Assembly (NCBI RefSeq): GCF_009857835.1
Contig: NZ_WWCL01000003.1
Span: 248,001 to 312,000 of the forward strand
Origin: Duganella fentianensis
GTDB lineage: Bacteria > Pseudomonadota > Gammaproteobacteria > Burkholderiales > Burkholderiaceae_D
Direction: 5' to 3'
Length of the DNA: 64,000 bases
Numbering within the stretch: the stretch's first letter is position 1; every line of letters starts with the position of its first letter. The notes under the pieces are model-generated. The model had not been told where the DNA came from. It was given only the letters and a program-made list of their open reading frames with translations, and did not search any database. Shown in pieces: positions 48,908 through 58,116 of this stretch. The translations under genes and the position numbers were made by a program.

Positions 48908-49501
48908 ATGAAACGCAGAAATATCCTGAAAAGCCTCATTGCCGCCACCATGCTGGCCGGCAGCTTCTGCCTGCCCGCGCTGGCCGCGGTCGAGGTGGCG
49001 GGCGTCAAGTTTGACGACAGCATCAAAGTCGCAGGCAGCGAACTCAAACTCAATGGCGCCGGCGTGCGCACCAAAGTCATCTTCAAAGTCTATGCGGCCG
49101 GTCTCTACCTGACGGAAAAGAAAAGCAGCGTCGCCGACGTGCTGGCCACCAGCGGCCCGCGCCGCGTTGCCATCACCATGCTGCGCGAAGTCAGCTCGGA
49201 AGATTTCGGCAAAGCGTTCATGGACGGTCTGAACAACAACACCGACAAGAACGAGCGCACCCGCATCCTGCCGCAGACCATGAAGTTCGGCGAAGTATTT
49301 GCCCAGATTCCGGGCCTGAAAAAAGGCGACCAGCTGACGCTGGACTGGACTCCGGGCGAGGGCACCCAGTGCTACCTGAACGGGAAGAAAATCGGTGAAC
49401 TGATGCCCGACGTGGCATTCTACAACGCCGTCCTGCGCATCTGGCTGGGTGAACATCCGGTCGATAGCGACCTGAAGCCAGCACTGTTAGGCGGAAAGTA
49501 A
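48908..49501 (+). CDS. Exported chalcone-isomerase-like protein
   Basis: 197 residues. A signal peptide (MKRRNILKSLIAATMLAGSF through ALA) is followed by a chalcone-isomerase-like domain: VEVAGVKFDDSIKVAGSELK, LNGAGVRTKVIFKVYAAGLY, LPQTMKFGEVFAQIPGLKKG. Bacterial members are not expected to act on flavonoids; many probably bind fatty acids. TCGGAGA lies before the ATG. It stands alone, 137 bp after the ferredoxin gene. Confidence 0.9.
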   Translation: MKRRNILKSLIAATMLAGSFCLPALAAVEVAGVKFDDSIKVAGSELKLNGAGVRTKVIFKVYAAGLYLTEKKSSVADVLATSGPRRVAITMLREVSSEDFGKAFMDGLNNNTDKNERTRILPQTMKFGEVFAQIPGLKKGDQLTLDWTPGEGTQCYLNGKKIGELMPDVAFYNAVLRIWLGEHPVDSDLKPALLGGK

Positions 49502-49540
49502 GTACCTACTTAGGGGCTCGCACCCTAACTTGTTTTGGCT

Positions 49541-49562
49541 GGCCAGAACGGACGCTCTGGCC
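49541..49562. terminator. Hairpin between convergent genes, weak terminator candidate
   Basis: GGCCAGA (49541-49547) pairs with TCTGGCC (49556-49562). TTTT lies just to the left, so any U tract would be short and on the wrong side for the plus-strand gene. It sits in the gap between the chalcone-isomerase-like gene and a small convergent gene. Confidence 0.3.
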
Positions 49563-49583
49563 GGTGAGATAGAACGATACCGC

Positions 49584-49865
49584 TTACACGCGCGAAGCGA
49601 TCGCGCGCAGTTCAGCTACGTGGCTGGGTTCACCTTCGATGGAATTCAGCATACGCTTGAGCAGCATGGCGTCGCGCATCTGGCGGCGCTGCAGCTGTTC
49701 TTCCTTGCTCAGTTTCGGGCGCACCAGCAACATGGCGGCACGGCCCAGCCCCATCAGCAGAGGTTTGAACAGCAGCAGCAGGGCGCACACGGCACCGCTG
49801 GCCAGCGCCAGCTCGCCCGCGCTCACCAGCGAGATATTTTGTACAGCGGAAATCAGGGTAGACAT
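49584..49865 (-). CDS. Small single-pass membrane protein of unknown function
   Basis: About 93 residues. One membrane segment (LALASGAVCALLLLFKPLLM) is followed by a basic, helical cytoplasmic tail (RPKLSKEEQLQRRQMRDAML). I recognise no named family, although the sequence looks like a conserved short protein, with a hydrophobic helix and a structured tail. The start MSTLISAVQN is chosen over an ATG five codons upstream; neither has a clear ribosome binding site. It is divergent from a LysR gene. Confidence 0.65.
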   Translation of the reverse strand: MSTLISAVQNISLVSAGELALASGAVCALLLLFKPLLMGLGRAAMLLVRPKLSKEEQLQRRQMRDAMLLKRMLNSIEGEPSHVAELRAIASRV

Positions 49866-50032
49866 GTGGTTACAAGGCATTTAGAATCAGACGGTACTAT
49901 AGTGCAGTGCAACATAAGTATCCAATTTACTTCCCCGATAACAATTATTCATTTGGTGAATGGAATGCCGTATCATTGATAAAAAATGATATTTCTTCAC
50001 CATTTCACGACCTGAGCCACGACTGAGCTGCC

Positions 50033-51001
50033 ATGAGCTTCCTGACGCTAGACTTGAACCTGTTACGCGTCTTTGACGCCGTGATGACCGAGCAAAACCT
50101 GACCCGCGCGGCCGGCCATCTGGCCATGACGCAACCTGCCGTCTCCAACGCCATCAAGCGCCTGCGTGAAAGTCTGGGCGACGAATTACTGATCCGCACC
50201 GCCTATGGCGTGAAGCCCACGCCGCGCGCCGAATCGCTGTGGCCATCCGTGCGCAGCGCGCTGGCCAGTCTGGAAGCGGCAGTGGCACCGGAAACCTTCG
50301 ATGTTTCGGCTGCCCACGCCACCTTCCGTATGGCCATGGCCGATGCCACCGCGGCTTTCTGGCTGCCGGCCCTGATGCGCTCGATCGAAAATGAAGCGCC
50401 GGGCGTGAATGTGCGCATGGTGCCGCTGACCACGCGTGAACCGCGCCCCATGCTGTTGCGCGGCGACATCGATCTGGCAGTGGGTTTCTTCCCCGGCGTG
50501 GCCGCCCAGCTGTCGTATGAAACGGGTTCGCCTATCCGCCACGAACGGCTGTATTCAGGCCATTATGTGTGCGTGATGCGGCGTGACCACCCGCTGTCGA
50601 AAGTCGATCTGACGCTGGACAACTATTGCGCCGCCAACCATTTGCTGGTGAGCTTCTCCGGCCGCGCCCACGGTCTGGTGGATGAAGCGCTGGCGCAGAT
50701 CCAGCGCGAACGCCGCATTCTGCTGACGGTGAACCAGTTCTTCACGGCCGGACGGGTGGTGGCCAATTCCGACCTGATTACCGTGCTGCCGCGCCACCTG
50801 ATTGCCTCGACGGGCATGACGGATGCGCTGATTTCCAAGGAATTGCCGTTCCAGCTGCCGGCCGTCCACCTCGACATGCTGTGGCACGAGCGCGATGCCC
50901 GCAGTCCGGCCCACAAATGGCTGCGCCGTCATCTGGAAGGCATGAACAGCGTGGCCCAGCGTACGGCGCCCGGTTCGGCGCCGCGTAGCGATACTTATTA
51001 A
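50033..51001 (+). CDS. LysR-family transcriptional regulator
   Basis: 322 residues of normal length. The winged helix is LDLNLLRVFDAVMTEQNLTR through MTQPAVSNAIKRLRESLGD; the effector part (FRMAMADATAAFWLPALM, RGDIDLAVGFFP, SGHYVCVMRRDHPLS) resembles the NodD/NahR/LeuO branch. Its target is not evident: the neighbours are a small membrane protein and a chemoreceptor, both on the other strand. The ATG is preceded by a weak GAGC sequence only. Confidence 0.9.
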   Translation: MSFLTLDLNLLRVFDAVMTEQNLTRAAGHLAMTQPAVSNAIKRLRESLGDELLIRTAYGVKPTPRAESLWPSVRSALASLEAAVAPETFDVSAAHATFRMAMADATAAFWLPALMRSIENEAPGVNVRMVPLTTREPRPMLLRGDIDLAVGFFPGVAAQLSYETGSPIRHERLYSGHYVCVMRRDHPLSKVDLTLDNYCAANHLLVSFSGRAHGLVDEALAQIQRERRILLTVNQFFTAGRVVANSDLITVLPRHLIASTGMTDALISKELPFQLPAVHLDMLWHERDARSPAHKWLRRHLEGMNSVAQRTAPGSAPRSDTY

Positions 51002-51021
51002 GCGCCGGCCGCCACAGCGTG

Positions 51022-52596
51022 CTAGCTGTGGCTGGAACGGTAGCCCACGCGGAAACCGCCCCAGTGGCGGCCATTCACATAGATAGGCACGGACAGGTCG
51101 TGCATCACTTCACCCGTATCGCGCTTGTAGGTCTGTAGCAAAAAGGGCTGGGTGCTGCTGCCGCAACGCTTGCCGGTACGGTCGCTGAAGATACGCTTGG
51201 TACGGTTATTCACCATATCGATCTCGTAATTGCCCGTCAGCGGCTGCGAGAATTTGCGGTTATGAGTGGGGAAATACCCGTTGTTATCCACCGCCCCCGC
51301 ATACGCCAGCTGCGGCATGGCTTCCAGCACGGCCTCCTGCAGAGGTGGCAGTACCCGGTCGGTAAAGTCGTCGAAACGGGTTTTATGCTTGGGCGGATTG
51401 GTATTCGGTATCGGCGTGTAGTGGCGGTCGAACAGGGCTTCCTGCGTGATCTGGCCACTGGAGATAGCCGATTCGAACAGGCGCCCCACATCGCGCGCAG
51501 CCTGCTGGGCAGCTAGCCGGATCGGATCATGCGAGCTTTCGATGGCCGAGCTGCTGAGCGCGCGGGTAATCACTTCGGCCCGTTCGGCCAGAGCCTGCGC
51601 CGAGCCGGCCGCACGGGGCAGCTGCTGCTCGGTCGAGTGCAGGCTGTCGCGGATGCTGCTAACGCCTTGTGCAATGATTTCACTGGTATCCACATGCTCG
51701 CGCGCAGCATGGGCAATCTGGCCTATCTGCTGCTCCGAGACACCGGACGACTGTTCTATATTGCCCAGCAATCCATGCACTGTTTCCACATTGCCGGCCG
51801 CCACGTTCACGCTCTGGGCCAGCGTAGTCATGCCGCCGGCAGCCTGCTCGGCCTGCTGGTTAATTTCGCGCACCATGGCGCTGATTTCATCCGTGGCTTC
51901 CTTGGTCCGGAAAGCCAGCTGGCGTACTTCGTTAGCAACCACGGCAAATCCCCGGCCCTGTTCACCGGCGCGCGCCGCTTCGATCGCGGCATTCAGCGCC
52001 AGCAGATTGGTACGGGCGGAGATTTCGCTGATGGCTTCAGTAAAACTGTAGATTTTACGGGCATTGGTCTGCAGGCTGGCCATCATGGCCGCCGCGGTCT
52101 GGGCTTCCGAGCGTGCCGCCTTGATGCGCTGCAGCCCCAGATCAGCTTCATTGCGGCCAGCCACCGTCTCGCCTTTGACTTGCGCCGCAATGCGGGCTGC
52201 TTGTTCGGCATTGGCGGCAATCAGGCTGGACGCTTCGAGATTTTCCGTAGCGCGGTCGGCGATATCGGCGCTGGTGCCAACATCGAGCGCCACTTTGGCT
52301 TTGACGGAATCGACAAAGAAGGAGGTTTCCGCTGCGCCTATCATGATGGCGTCGATTTCATCGCCCACCACGCGGGCAAAGCTGCGCACCCCGTCCTCGC
52401 TACGGCGGCGCGTTTCCTGCCAGTAAATCAGCAGTGCAGCAGCTAGTGCAGCAGGGAAGCTCAACCCTGCTGTGGCCAGCAGGGATAGCTGGCTATCTGC
52501 AAGCCAGCCCGCAACAAGAGCAATCACCACTCCGAGCAGCGTTGCCGCGCCCAGACCAAGTCCCCTGAACAGCCAAGGCTGCTGTAAAAGCTTCAT
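51022..52596 (-). CDS. Chemoreceptor with N-terminal signalling domain and C-terminal sensor domain
   Basis: 524 residues. Two membrane helices lie near the N-terminus (about 8-60) with almost no loop between them, so there is no periplasmic sensor. The methyl-accepting domain follows ([40 protein letters not shown]). After it comes a C-terminal domain of about 130 residues: [87 protein letters not shown]. This tail is Cache-like and should sense a cytoplasmic ligand. The order is the reverse of a classical receptor. GGGGAG precedes the start. Confidence 0.85.
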   Translation of the reverse strand: MKLLQQPWLFRGLGLGAATLLGVVIALVAGWLADSQLSLLATAGLSFPAALAAALLIYWQETRRRSEDGVRSFARVVGDEIDAIMIGAAETSFFVDSVKAKVALDVGTSADIADRATENLEASSLIAANAEQAARIAAQVKGETVAGRNEADLGLQRIKAARSEAQTAAAMMASLQTNARKIYSFTEAISEISARTNLLALNAAIEAARAGEQGRGFAVVANEVRQLAFRTKEATDEISAMVREINQQAEQAAGGMTTLAQSVNVAAGNVETVHGLLGNIEQSSGVSEQQIGQIAHAAREHVDTSEIIAQGVSSIRDSLHSTEQQLPRAAGSAQALAERAEVITRALSSSAIESSHDPIRLAAQQAARDVGRLFESAISSGQITQEALFDRHYTPIPNTNPPKHKTRFDDFTDRVLPPLQEAVLEAMPQLAYAGAVDNNGYFPTHNRKFSQPLTGNYEIDMVNNRTKRIFSDRTGKRCGSSTQPFLLQTYKRDTGEVMHDLSVPIYVNGRHWGGFRVGYRSSHS

Positions 52597-52653
52597 CTAT
52601 CTCCCCCGTTACGGTGTGCAGCGGGAGAACGGAGTAAATTTCGTTCTCTGCTG

Positions 52654-53109
52654 CTATTTTATGGGCAACTTGGTGGTATTCTTCACCTCTTCCATAACGG
52701 CGTAAGTGTGGGTTTCACGTACGCCTTTCTGGAGCAGGGTTTTACCAAGGAATTCACGGTACGCTGCCATGTCCTTGACGCGGGCTTTAACCAAGTAATC
52801 GAAACCGCCAGCAACCATGTGGCATTCTAATACTTCTGGTATCAGCTGAACGCTATGTTTGAAGGCATCGAAGACTTCGGGCGTAGTGCGATCGAGCACT
52901 ACCTCTATGAAAACGAGCAAGGAAACGTCCAGTAACTGGGGATTGAGCTGGGCCGTGTAACCCATGATGTAGCCGGATTCGTGCAGTTTGCGCACACGTT
53001 CCAGGCAGGCTGCTGGTGACAAGTTCACCCGCGCAGCCAGTTCTACGTTGCTGATGCGGCCATCGCTCTGCAATTCCATCAAGATTTTTTTACTGATCTT
53101 GTCTAGCAT
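52654..53109 (-). CDS. putR: Lrp-family regulator divergent from putA (PutR/BkdR-like)
   Basis: 151 residues. The helix-turn-helix is KISKKILMELQSDGRISNVE through LSPAACLERVRKLHESGYI; the RAM domain includes CHMVAGGFDYLVKARVKDMA. The start MLDKISKK follows a GGAG motif and fits the family; the longer frame adds 18 unrelated residues. It is divergent from putA with a 211 bp gap, the typical PutR arrangement, in which proline-bound regulator activates putA. The gene name rests on that context. Confidence 0.85.
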   Translation of the reverse strand: MLDKISKKILMELQSDGRISNVELAARVNLSPAACLERVRKLHESGYIMGYTAQLNPQLLDVSLLVFIEVVLDRTTPEVFDAFKHSVQLIPEVLECHMVAGGFDYLVKARVKDMAAYREFLGKTLLQKGVRETHTYAVMEEVKNTTKLPIK

Positions 53110-53320
53110 TTCCGGGGACTCCAAAATTAATATTATTTGGTTAAATTGTCTCACTAAAAACAATCTATTGCTAGCCCCTTGTATTACCAGAATTAATCCA
53201 GAAGAAATCGCTTTACAATCGAATCATCAGCAGTTCACTTCGAAACACGCTCGCCAGCACCCGCCGGTCGAGCGTTTTTTCTAATGTACGGCGCCAAAAT
53301 TTCTTACTGAAAGTTATTCC

Positions 53321-56300
53321 ATGTCCGCTGCCATCAGCCCCCGTTTTACCCCGTTCTCCGCGCTACAGGACGAGATCCTGCGCGATCCGATTCCCCTGCG
53401 TGCCGCTGTAACCGCCGCCTACCGGCGCGATGAAGTCAGCGCCGTGCAATGGCTGCTGGAACAGATAAGCAACAATGACGATGCCACCCTGAAACAGTCG
53501 CAGCAACTGGCCCATAAACTGGTCAGCTCGGTGCGCGCCCAGCGCACCCGCGCCTCCGGTGTGGACGCCCTGATGCACGAGTTTTCTCTGTCTTCCGAGG
53601 AAGGTGTGGCACTGATGTGTCTGGCCGAAGCACTGTTGCGTATTCCCGACAATGCCACGGCCGATCGGTTGATCGCCGACAAGATCAGCAAAGGTGACTG
53701 GCGCAAGCATCTGGGCGAATCGCCCTCGCTGTTCGTAAATGCCGCCACCTGGGGTCTGCTGATCACGGGCAAACTGGTCAGCACCAGCAGTGAAAATGGT
53801 CTGGGCTCGGCCCTGACCAAGCTGATTTCCAAGGGCGGCGAACCGCTGATCCGCAAAGGTGTAGATCTGGCCATGCGCATGCTGGGCAACCAGTTCGTGA
53901 CGGGCCAGACCATCGATGAAGCCATCAAGAACGGCCAGACCAATGAAGCACGCGGCTACCGCTATTCCTACGACATGCTGGGTGAAGCGGCGCTGACGGA
54001 AGCGGACGCGAAAAATTATTACGCTTCCTACGAAACTGCTATCCACGCCATCGGCAAAGCCTCGAATGGGCGCGGCATCAAGAACGGCCCCGGCATTTCC
54101 GTCAAACTGTCGGCGCTGCATCCCCGTTACAGCCGGGCCCAGCGCCAGCGCGTCATGGAAGAACTGCTGCCACGCGTGCGCGCGCTGGTGCTGCTGGCCA
54201 AACAGTACAACATCGGTCTGAACATCGATGCGGAAGAAGCCGACCGTCTGGAACTCTCGCTCGACCTGATGGAAGCGCTGGCGCATGATCCGGCACTGGC
54301 CGGTTTCGAAGGCATAGGCTTCGTGGTGCAGGCTTACCAGAAACGCTGCCCGTTCGTGATCGATTACCTGATCGATCTGGCCAAACGCAGCGGCCGCAAA
54401 TTCATGGTGCGTCTGGTCAAAGGCGCTTACTGGGATGCGGAAATCAAACGTGCCCAGGTCGATGGCATGAGCGGCTATCCCGTCTACACGCGCAAGGTCT
54501 ACACCGACGTGTCGTATCTGGTATGCGCACAAAAACTGCTGGGCGCGACCAGCGTGATCTATCCGCAGTTCGCCACCCATAATGCGCAGACCCTGTCGAC
54601 CATCTACACCTGGGCCAAGCGCGACGGCGTGACCGACTACGAATTCCAGTGCCTGCACGGCATGGGAGAATCGCTGTACGACCAGGTGGTGGGCAAGGAC
54701 AATCTGGATAAAGCCTGCCGCATCTATGCGCCGGTCGGCACCCATGAAACGCTGCTGGCCTATCTGGTACGCCGCCTGCTGGAAAATGGCGCCAACTCGT
54801 CCTTCGTCAACCAGATCGTCGATGAAGCAATTCCCGTCGAATCGCTGATCAAGGATCCTGTTGCGCTGGCACGCGAGCAGGGTGGCCAGCCACACCGCGG
54901 CATTCCGCTGCCACTCGATATGTTTGGCGCAGAACGTAAAAACTCGTCCGGCTTCGATCTGGCCAATGAGAATGTGCTGCGCCGTGTTGCCGCCGAACTG
55001 GCCGAACCACGCAGCTGGTACGCCACGCCGCTGCTGGCCGGCGGTGTCAGCGCCGGCCAGCCGGTACAGAACGTGACCAACCCGGCCCAGCGCAGCGATG
55101 TAGTGGGTCAGCTGGTAGAAGCCAGCGCTGCCGATGTGGAAACGGCGCTGGCCAGCGCCAGCCAGTTCGCCATGGACTGGCAGGTTACGGAACCGGCCAT
55201 CCGCGCTGCTGCACTGGAACGCGCCGCCGAACTATTCGAAACCAATGCCATGGAGCTGATGACACTGGCCATCCGCGAAGCAGGCAAATCGCTGCCGAAC
55301 GCCATTGCCGAACTGCGCGAAGCAGTCGACTTCCTGCGCTACTACGCCAGCGAAGTGCGCGGCGGCACGAATACGCTGGCGCTCGGCCCCGTCACCTGTA
55401 TCAGCCCGTGGAACTTCCCGCTGGCGATTTTCACCGGTCAGGTTGCCGCCTCGCTGGCTGCCGGCAATGTGGTACTGGCCAAACCGGCCGAACAGACCCC
55501 GCTGATTGCCCACCGTGCCGTAGAACTGCTGCACGAAGCCGGCGTTCCGCGCGCCGCACTGCAATTCCTGCCCGGCCGCGGTGAAGTGGTCGGTGCCGCC
55601 CTGACGGCCGATAGCCGCATCAAAGGCGTAATCTTCACCGGCTCAACCGAAGTGGCCCAGCTGATCAACCGCACGCTGGCCAAGCGTGCCATCAGCGAAA
55701 ACATCGACATTCCGCTAATCGCTGAAACAGGTGGCCAGAACGCCATGATCGTGGATTCCTCGGCCCTGCCCGAGCAGGTGGTGCAGGATGCAATTTCGTC
55801 CGCTTTCGATAGCGCCGGCCAGCGCTGCTCGGCACTGCGTGTACTGTTCCTGCAGGAAGATATCGCCGACAAGACCATCAAAATGCTGAAAGGCGCTATG
55901 CAGGAGCTGAAGGTGGGCAGCCCCGATCGTCTGGTAACCGACATTGGCCCGGTAATCGATGCGGAAGCCCAGCAGAATCTGCTTTCCCACATCAACAAGC
56001 TGAAAGCCACGGCACTCAACTACTTCTCGCTTGATCTGCCTGCCCACGTCACGTCGGCCGGTACCTTCGTGCCGCCTACGGTGCTGGAAATCCGCTCGCT
56101 GGAAGAACTCACGCAGGAAGTGTTCGGTCCCGTACTGCACGTAATCCGCTACAAGCGCGCCGATCTGCCCAAGCTGGTCGACCAGATCAACGGCAGCGGC
56201 TTCGGCCTGACGCTGGGCGTGCATTCGCGCATCGATGAAACCATCGACTACATTACCAGCCGCGCGCATGTGGGCAATATCTACGTGAACCGTAATATTG

Positions 56301-56977
56301 TAGGCGCCGTCGTCGGTGTTCAGCCCTTCGGTGGCGAAGGCAAATCGGGCACGGGCCCGAAAGCCGGCGGCCCGCTCTACCTGAAACGTCTGCAACGCGA
56401 TGCCGTTTCCAGCCATGCCAGCGCCGTCAGTGATTCGCCTGCGCTTGATACGCTCAAAGCCTGGGCCAGCACCCATGGCCACGACCATCTGGCCCAACTG
56501 GCGGAAGCCTATGGCCGCCAGACGCAACTGGGCCAGCTGACGCTGTTGCCGGGGCCTACGGGTGAGCGCAACACGCTGGCACTGGTGGCCCGTGGTGCGA
56601 TCGCCTGTGCCGCTAGCAGCCAGCCTGTGCTGCTCAACCAGCTGGCCGCCACGCTGGCAACCGGCAATATCGCGCTGATGAGCACGGAAACGGCGCAAGC
56701 TCTGCCGAATGATCTGCCTGCGGCTATCAAAGACCGGATACAGGTGATTGCCCAGCTCGATCACTTCGATGCCGAGTTCCAGATCGCCCTGGTGGAATCG
56801 GCCCTGACGGCCAGCCTGCGCAGCCGCCTGGCTGCCCGTGAGGGCGCGCTGGTAGGCGTGATCGACACCAATGCCAACGATGCCATCCCGCTGTGGCGTC
56901 TGCTGGCCGAGCGTGCCCTGTGCGTCAACACCACTGCGGCGGGCGGCAATGCCAGCCTGATGACGCTGGACGCATAA
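53321..56977 (+). CDS. putA: Proline utilization A (proline dehydrogenase / L-glutamate gamma-semialdehyde dehydrogenase)
   Basis: 1218 residues. The proline dehydrogenase barrel (about 190-480) contains GPGISVKLSALHPRY, RLVKGAYWDAEIKRAQ and QFATHNAQTL. The aldehyde dehydrogenase part (about 560-1030) has ISPWNFPLAIFTGQVAASLA, ETGGQNAMIVDSSALPEQVV and the catalytic C836 in AGQRCSALRV. A further 180 residues form the C-terminal domain typical of long PutAs. There is no N-terminal ribbon-helix-helix, so it should not bind DNA; control is probably through the divergent Lrp-type regulator. It converts proline to glutamate at the inner membrane. Confidence 0.95.
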   Translation: MSAAISPRFTPFSALQDEILRDPIPLRAAVTAAYRRDEVSAVQWLLEQISNNDDATLKQSQQLAHKLVSSVRAQRTRASGVDALMHEFSLSSEEGVALMCLAEALLRIPDNATADRLIADKISKGDWRKHLGESPSLFVNAATWGLLITGKLVSTSSENGLGSALTKLISKGGEPLIRKGVDLAMRMLGNQFVTGQTIDEAIKNGQTNEARGYRYSYDMLGEAALTEADAKNYYASYETAIHAIGKASNGRGIKNGPGISVKLSALHPRYSRAQRQRVMEELLPRVRALVLLAKQYNIGLNIDAEEADRLELSLDLMEALAHDPALAGFEGIGFVVQAYQKRCPFVIDYLIDLAKRSGRKFMVRLVKGAYWDAEIKRAQVDGMSGYPVYTRKVYTDVSYLVCAQKLLGATSVIYPQFATHNAQTLSTIYTWAKRDGVTDYEFQCLHGMGESLYDQVVGKDNLDKACRIYAPVGTHETLLAYLVRRLLENGANSSFVNQIVDEAIPVESLIKDPVALAREQGGQPHRGIPLPLDMFGAERKNSSGFDLANENVLRRVAAELAEPRSWYATPLLAGGVSAGQPVQNVTNPAQRSDVVGQLVEASAADVETALASASQFAMDWQVTEPAIRAAALERAAELFETNAMELMTLAIREAGKSLPNAIAELREAVDFLRYYASEVRGGTNTLALGPVTCISPWNFPLAIFTGQVAASLAAGNVVLAKPAEQTPLIAHRAVELLHEAGVPRAALQFLPGRGEVVGAALTADSRIKGVIFTGSTEVAQLINRTLAKRAISENIDIPLIAETGGQNAMIVDSSALPEQVVQDAISSAFDSAGQRCSALRVLFLQEDIADKTIKMLKGAMQELKVGSPDRLVTDIGPVIDAEAQQNLLSHINKLKATALNYFSLDLPAHVTSAGTFVPPTVLEIRSLEELTQEVFGPVLHVIRYKRADLPKLVDQINGSGFGLTLGVHSRIDETIDYITSRAHVGNIYVNRNIVGAVVGVQPFGGEGKSGTGPKAGGPLYLKRLQRDAVSSHASAVSDSPALDTLKAWASTHGHDHLAQLAEAYGRQTQLGQLTLLPGPTGERNTLALVARGAIACAASSQPVLLNQLAATLATGNIALMSTETAQALPNDLPAAIKDRIQVIAQLDHFDAEFQIALVESALTASLRSRLAAREGALVGVIDTNANDAIPLWRLLAERALCVNTTAAGGNASLMTLDA

Positions 56978-57015
56978 GCCTAGCGCTGTATATACCGATT
57001 ACCTGTTGCTGTCTT

Positions 57016-57045
57016 AAGGCCGGAAGAAATTCCGGCCTTTTTTTT
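57016..57045 (+). terminator. Rho-independent terminator of putA
   Basis: AAGGCCGGAA (57016-57025) pairs with TTCCGGCCTT (57030-57039) around loop GAAA, followed by a run of T. The structure directly borders the stop codon of the convergent mtnN gene. Confidence 0.93.
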
Positions 57046-57736
57046 AAGCTTTCGCTTTGCAGAAGTTTTCGATGATGTCGTAGGCGTAGCGCGAAGCGAC
57101 GGTTTTTACAAAACGCATGAAATCGACGGCTGCATCATCATTGGCGTTATCGGATATGGTGCGGATCACGGCAAACGGGATACCCAGCTCGAAACATACC
57201 TGGGCCACAGCGGCGCCTTCCATTTCCACTGCCAGAATATCGGGTATAGCCTCTTTCAAGGCGACGATCTGCTGACGTTTGCCGATAAATTGATCACCAC
57301 TGGCAATCAGGCCGCGATGCACCCGTCCGGTTTTCTCCGCTGCAGCGGCTAATCGCTCCGTCAGGGCGCGGTCGCTGGCAAACCGGGTCAGTCCGGTCAG
57401 AGGGATTTCAAAACGGGGAAACAATGGGCTGGCATCGAAGTCATGCTGGATCAGATCTTCCGCCACGACGATATCGCCCACATGGACGTTTTTATCCCCG
57501 CTACCGGCCACCCCGGTAAAGATGATGTGGGTAACTTCGAACTTTTCCACAAGGATGGCAGCTGTCATGGCCGCAGCAACCTTGCCTATACGCGATAAAA
57601 CGCACACAGCGTCGATTTCCCACAGTTTTCCGGCTGTGTACTCGCGCATGCCGTGAAAACGCTTGTAGGAGCTCTCCATGGCTTCTATCAAGCCATGCTG
57701 TTCTTCCGCCAACGCACTGATGATGCCTAAACGCAT
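57044..57736 (-). CDS. mtnN: 5'-methylthioadenosine/S-adenosylhomocysteine nucleosidase
   Basis: 230 residues. IISALAEEQHGLIEAMES, VLSRIGKVAAAMTAAILVEK, FTGVAGSGDKNVHVGDIVVA and AVEMEGAAVAQVCFELGIPF (substrate-binding Met-Glu) are diagnostic; the catalytic aspartate is in RTISDNANDDAA. It recycles adenine and methionine-cycle by-products, including SAH from SAM methyltransferases. The upstream region holds DnaA-box-like pairs and an origin-like element. Confidence 0.93.
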   Translation of the reverse strand: MRLGIISALAEEQHGLIEAMESSYKRFHGMREYTAGKLWEIDAVCVLSRIGKVAAAMTAAILVEKFEVTHIIFTGVAGSGDKNVHVGDIVVAEDLIQHDFDASPLFPRFEIPLTGLTRFASDRALTERLAAAAEKTGRVHRGLIASGDQFIGKRQQIVALKEAIPDILAVEMEGAAVAQVCFELGIPFAVIRTISDNANDDAAVDFMRFVKTVASRYAYDIIENFCKAKA

Positions 57737-57753
57737 ACTTTTTTCCCTGAGGT

Positions 57754-57781
57754 CTGTGGATGAATCACGATTTTTCCACAG
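57754..57781. repeat. Inverted pair of DnaA-box-like sites upstream of mtnN (degenerate third copy)
   Basis: TGTGGATGA (57755) and TTTTCCACA (57772) face each other with start-to-start distance 17 bp, and both flanks extend the palindrome (C before, G after). The same pair, closer to the DnaA consensus and with the same 17 bp offset, ends the modules at 58086/58103 and 61157/61174. Each member here has one mismatch to TTATNCACA or its complement. It is 18 bp from the mtnN start codon. Confidence 0.55.
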
Positions 57782-57910
57782 ACGAGTGCTTAAAACGGTG
57801 CATTTTAAGGCGTTTCTTATGCGTCAGTGGCTATTCAGATAGCAAGCAGGGCTCCAGATTTCACGCATAGTTCGCGTTTTCGCGGTTTAGTAGTTTACAA
57901 AAGTTTTATA

Positions 57911-58113
57911 TAAAAATAGTAGTAGTAGTAAACGTATAAGTAGCTGTGGATAAGTCTTGTATACGTTTACAAATCATTTGTTTACGCGAAAGATAAGGAT
58001 CTGCATAAGCGCTGTACCATTTCAGGAGCAATTCTGTATAAAATGCGGCCGTTTGGAAAACTTTGTCCTTACTCACAACTCGTCCTGTGGATATTCAGCG
58101 AGTTATTCACAGA
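57911..58113 (+). other. Origin-like module A (TAG triplets plus DnaA boxes)
   Basis: Four TAG triplets followed by TAA (57917-57931) next to AT-rich DNA lead to a perfect DnaA box TGTGGATAA (57945). GTAAACGTATA (57928) and TATACGTTTAC (57960) form a perfect 11 bp inverted repeat around that box. Further on lie TGTTTACG (57979), ACTCACA (58071) and the inverted pair TGTGGATAT (58086) / TTATTCACA (58103). TAG repeats pointing at a DnaA box match the DnaA-trio element of bacterial origins. No gene lies in 57737-58116. Confidence 0.6.
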
Positions 58114-58116
58114 CGC

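Noticed and set aside
53363..54895. 510-codon minus-strand frame inside putA
   Set aside because: Antisense shadow of the proline dehydrogenase part of putA.
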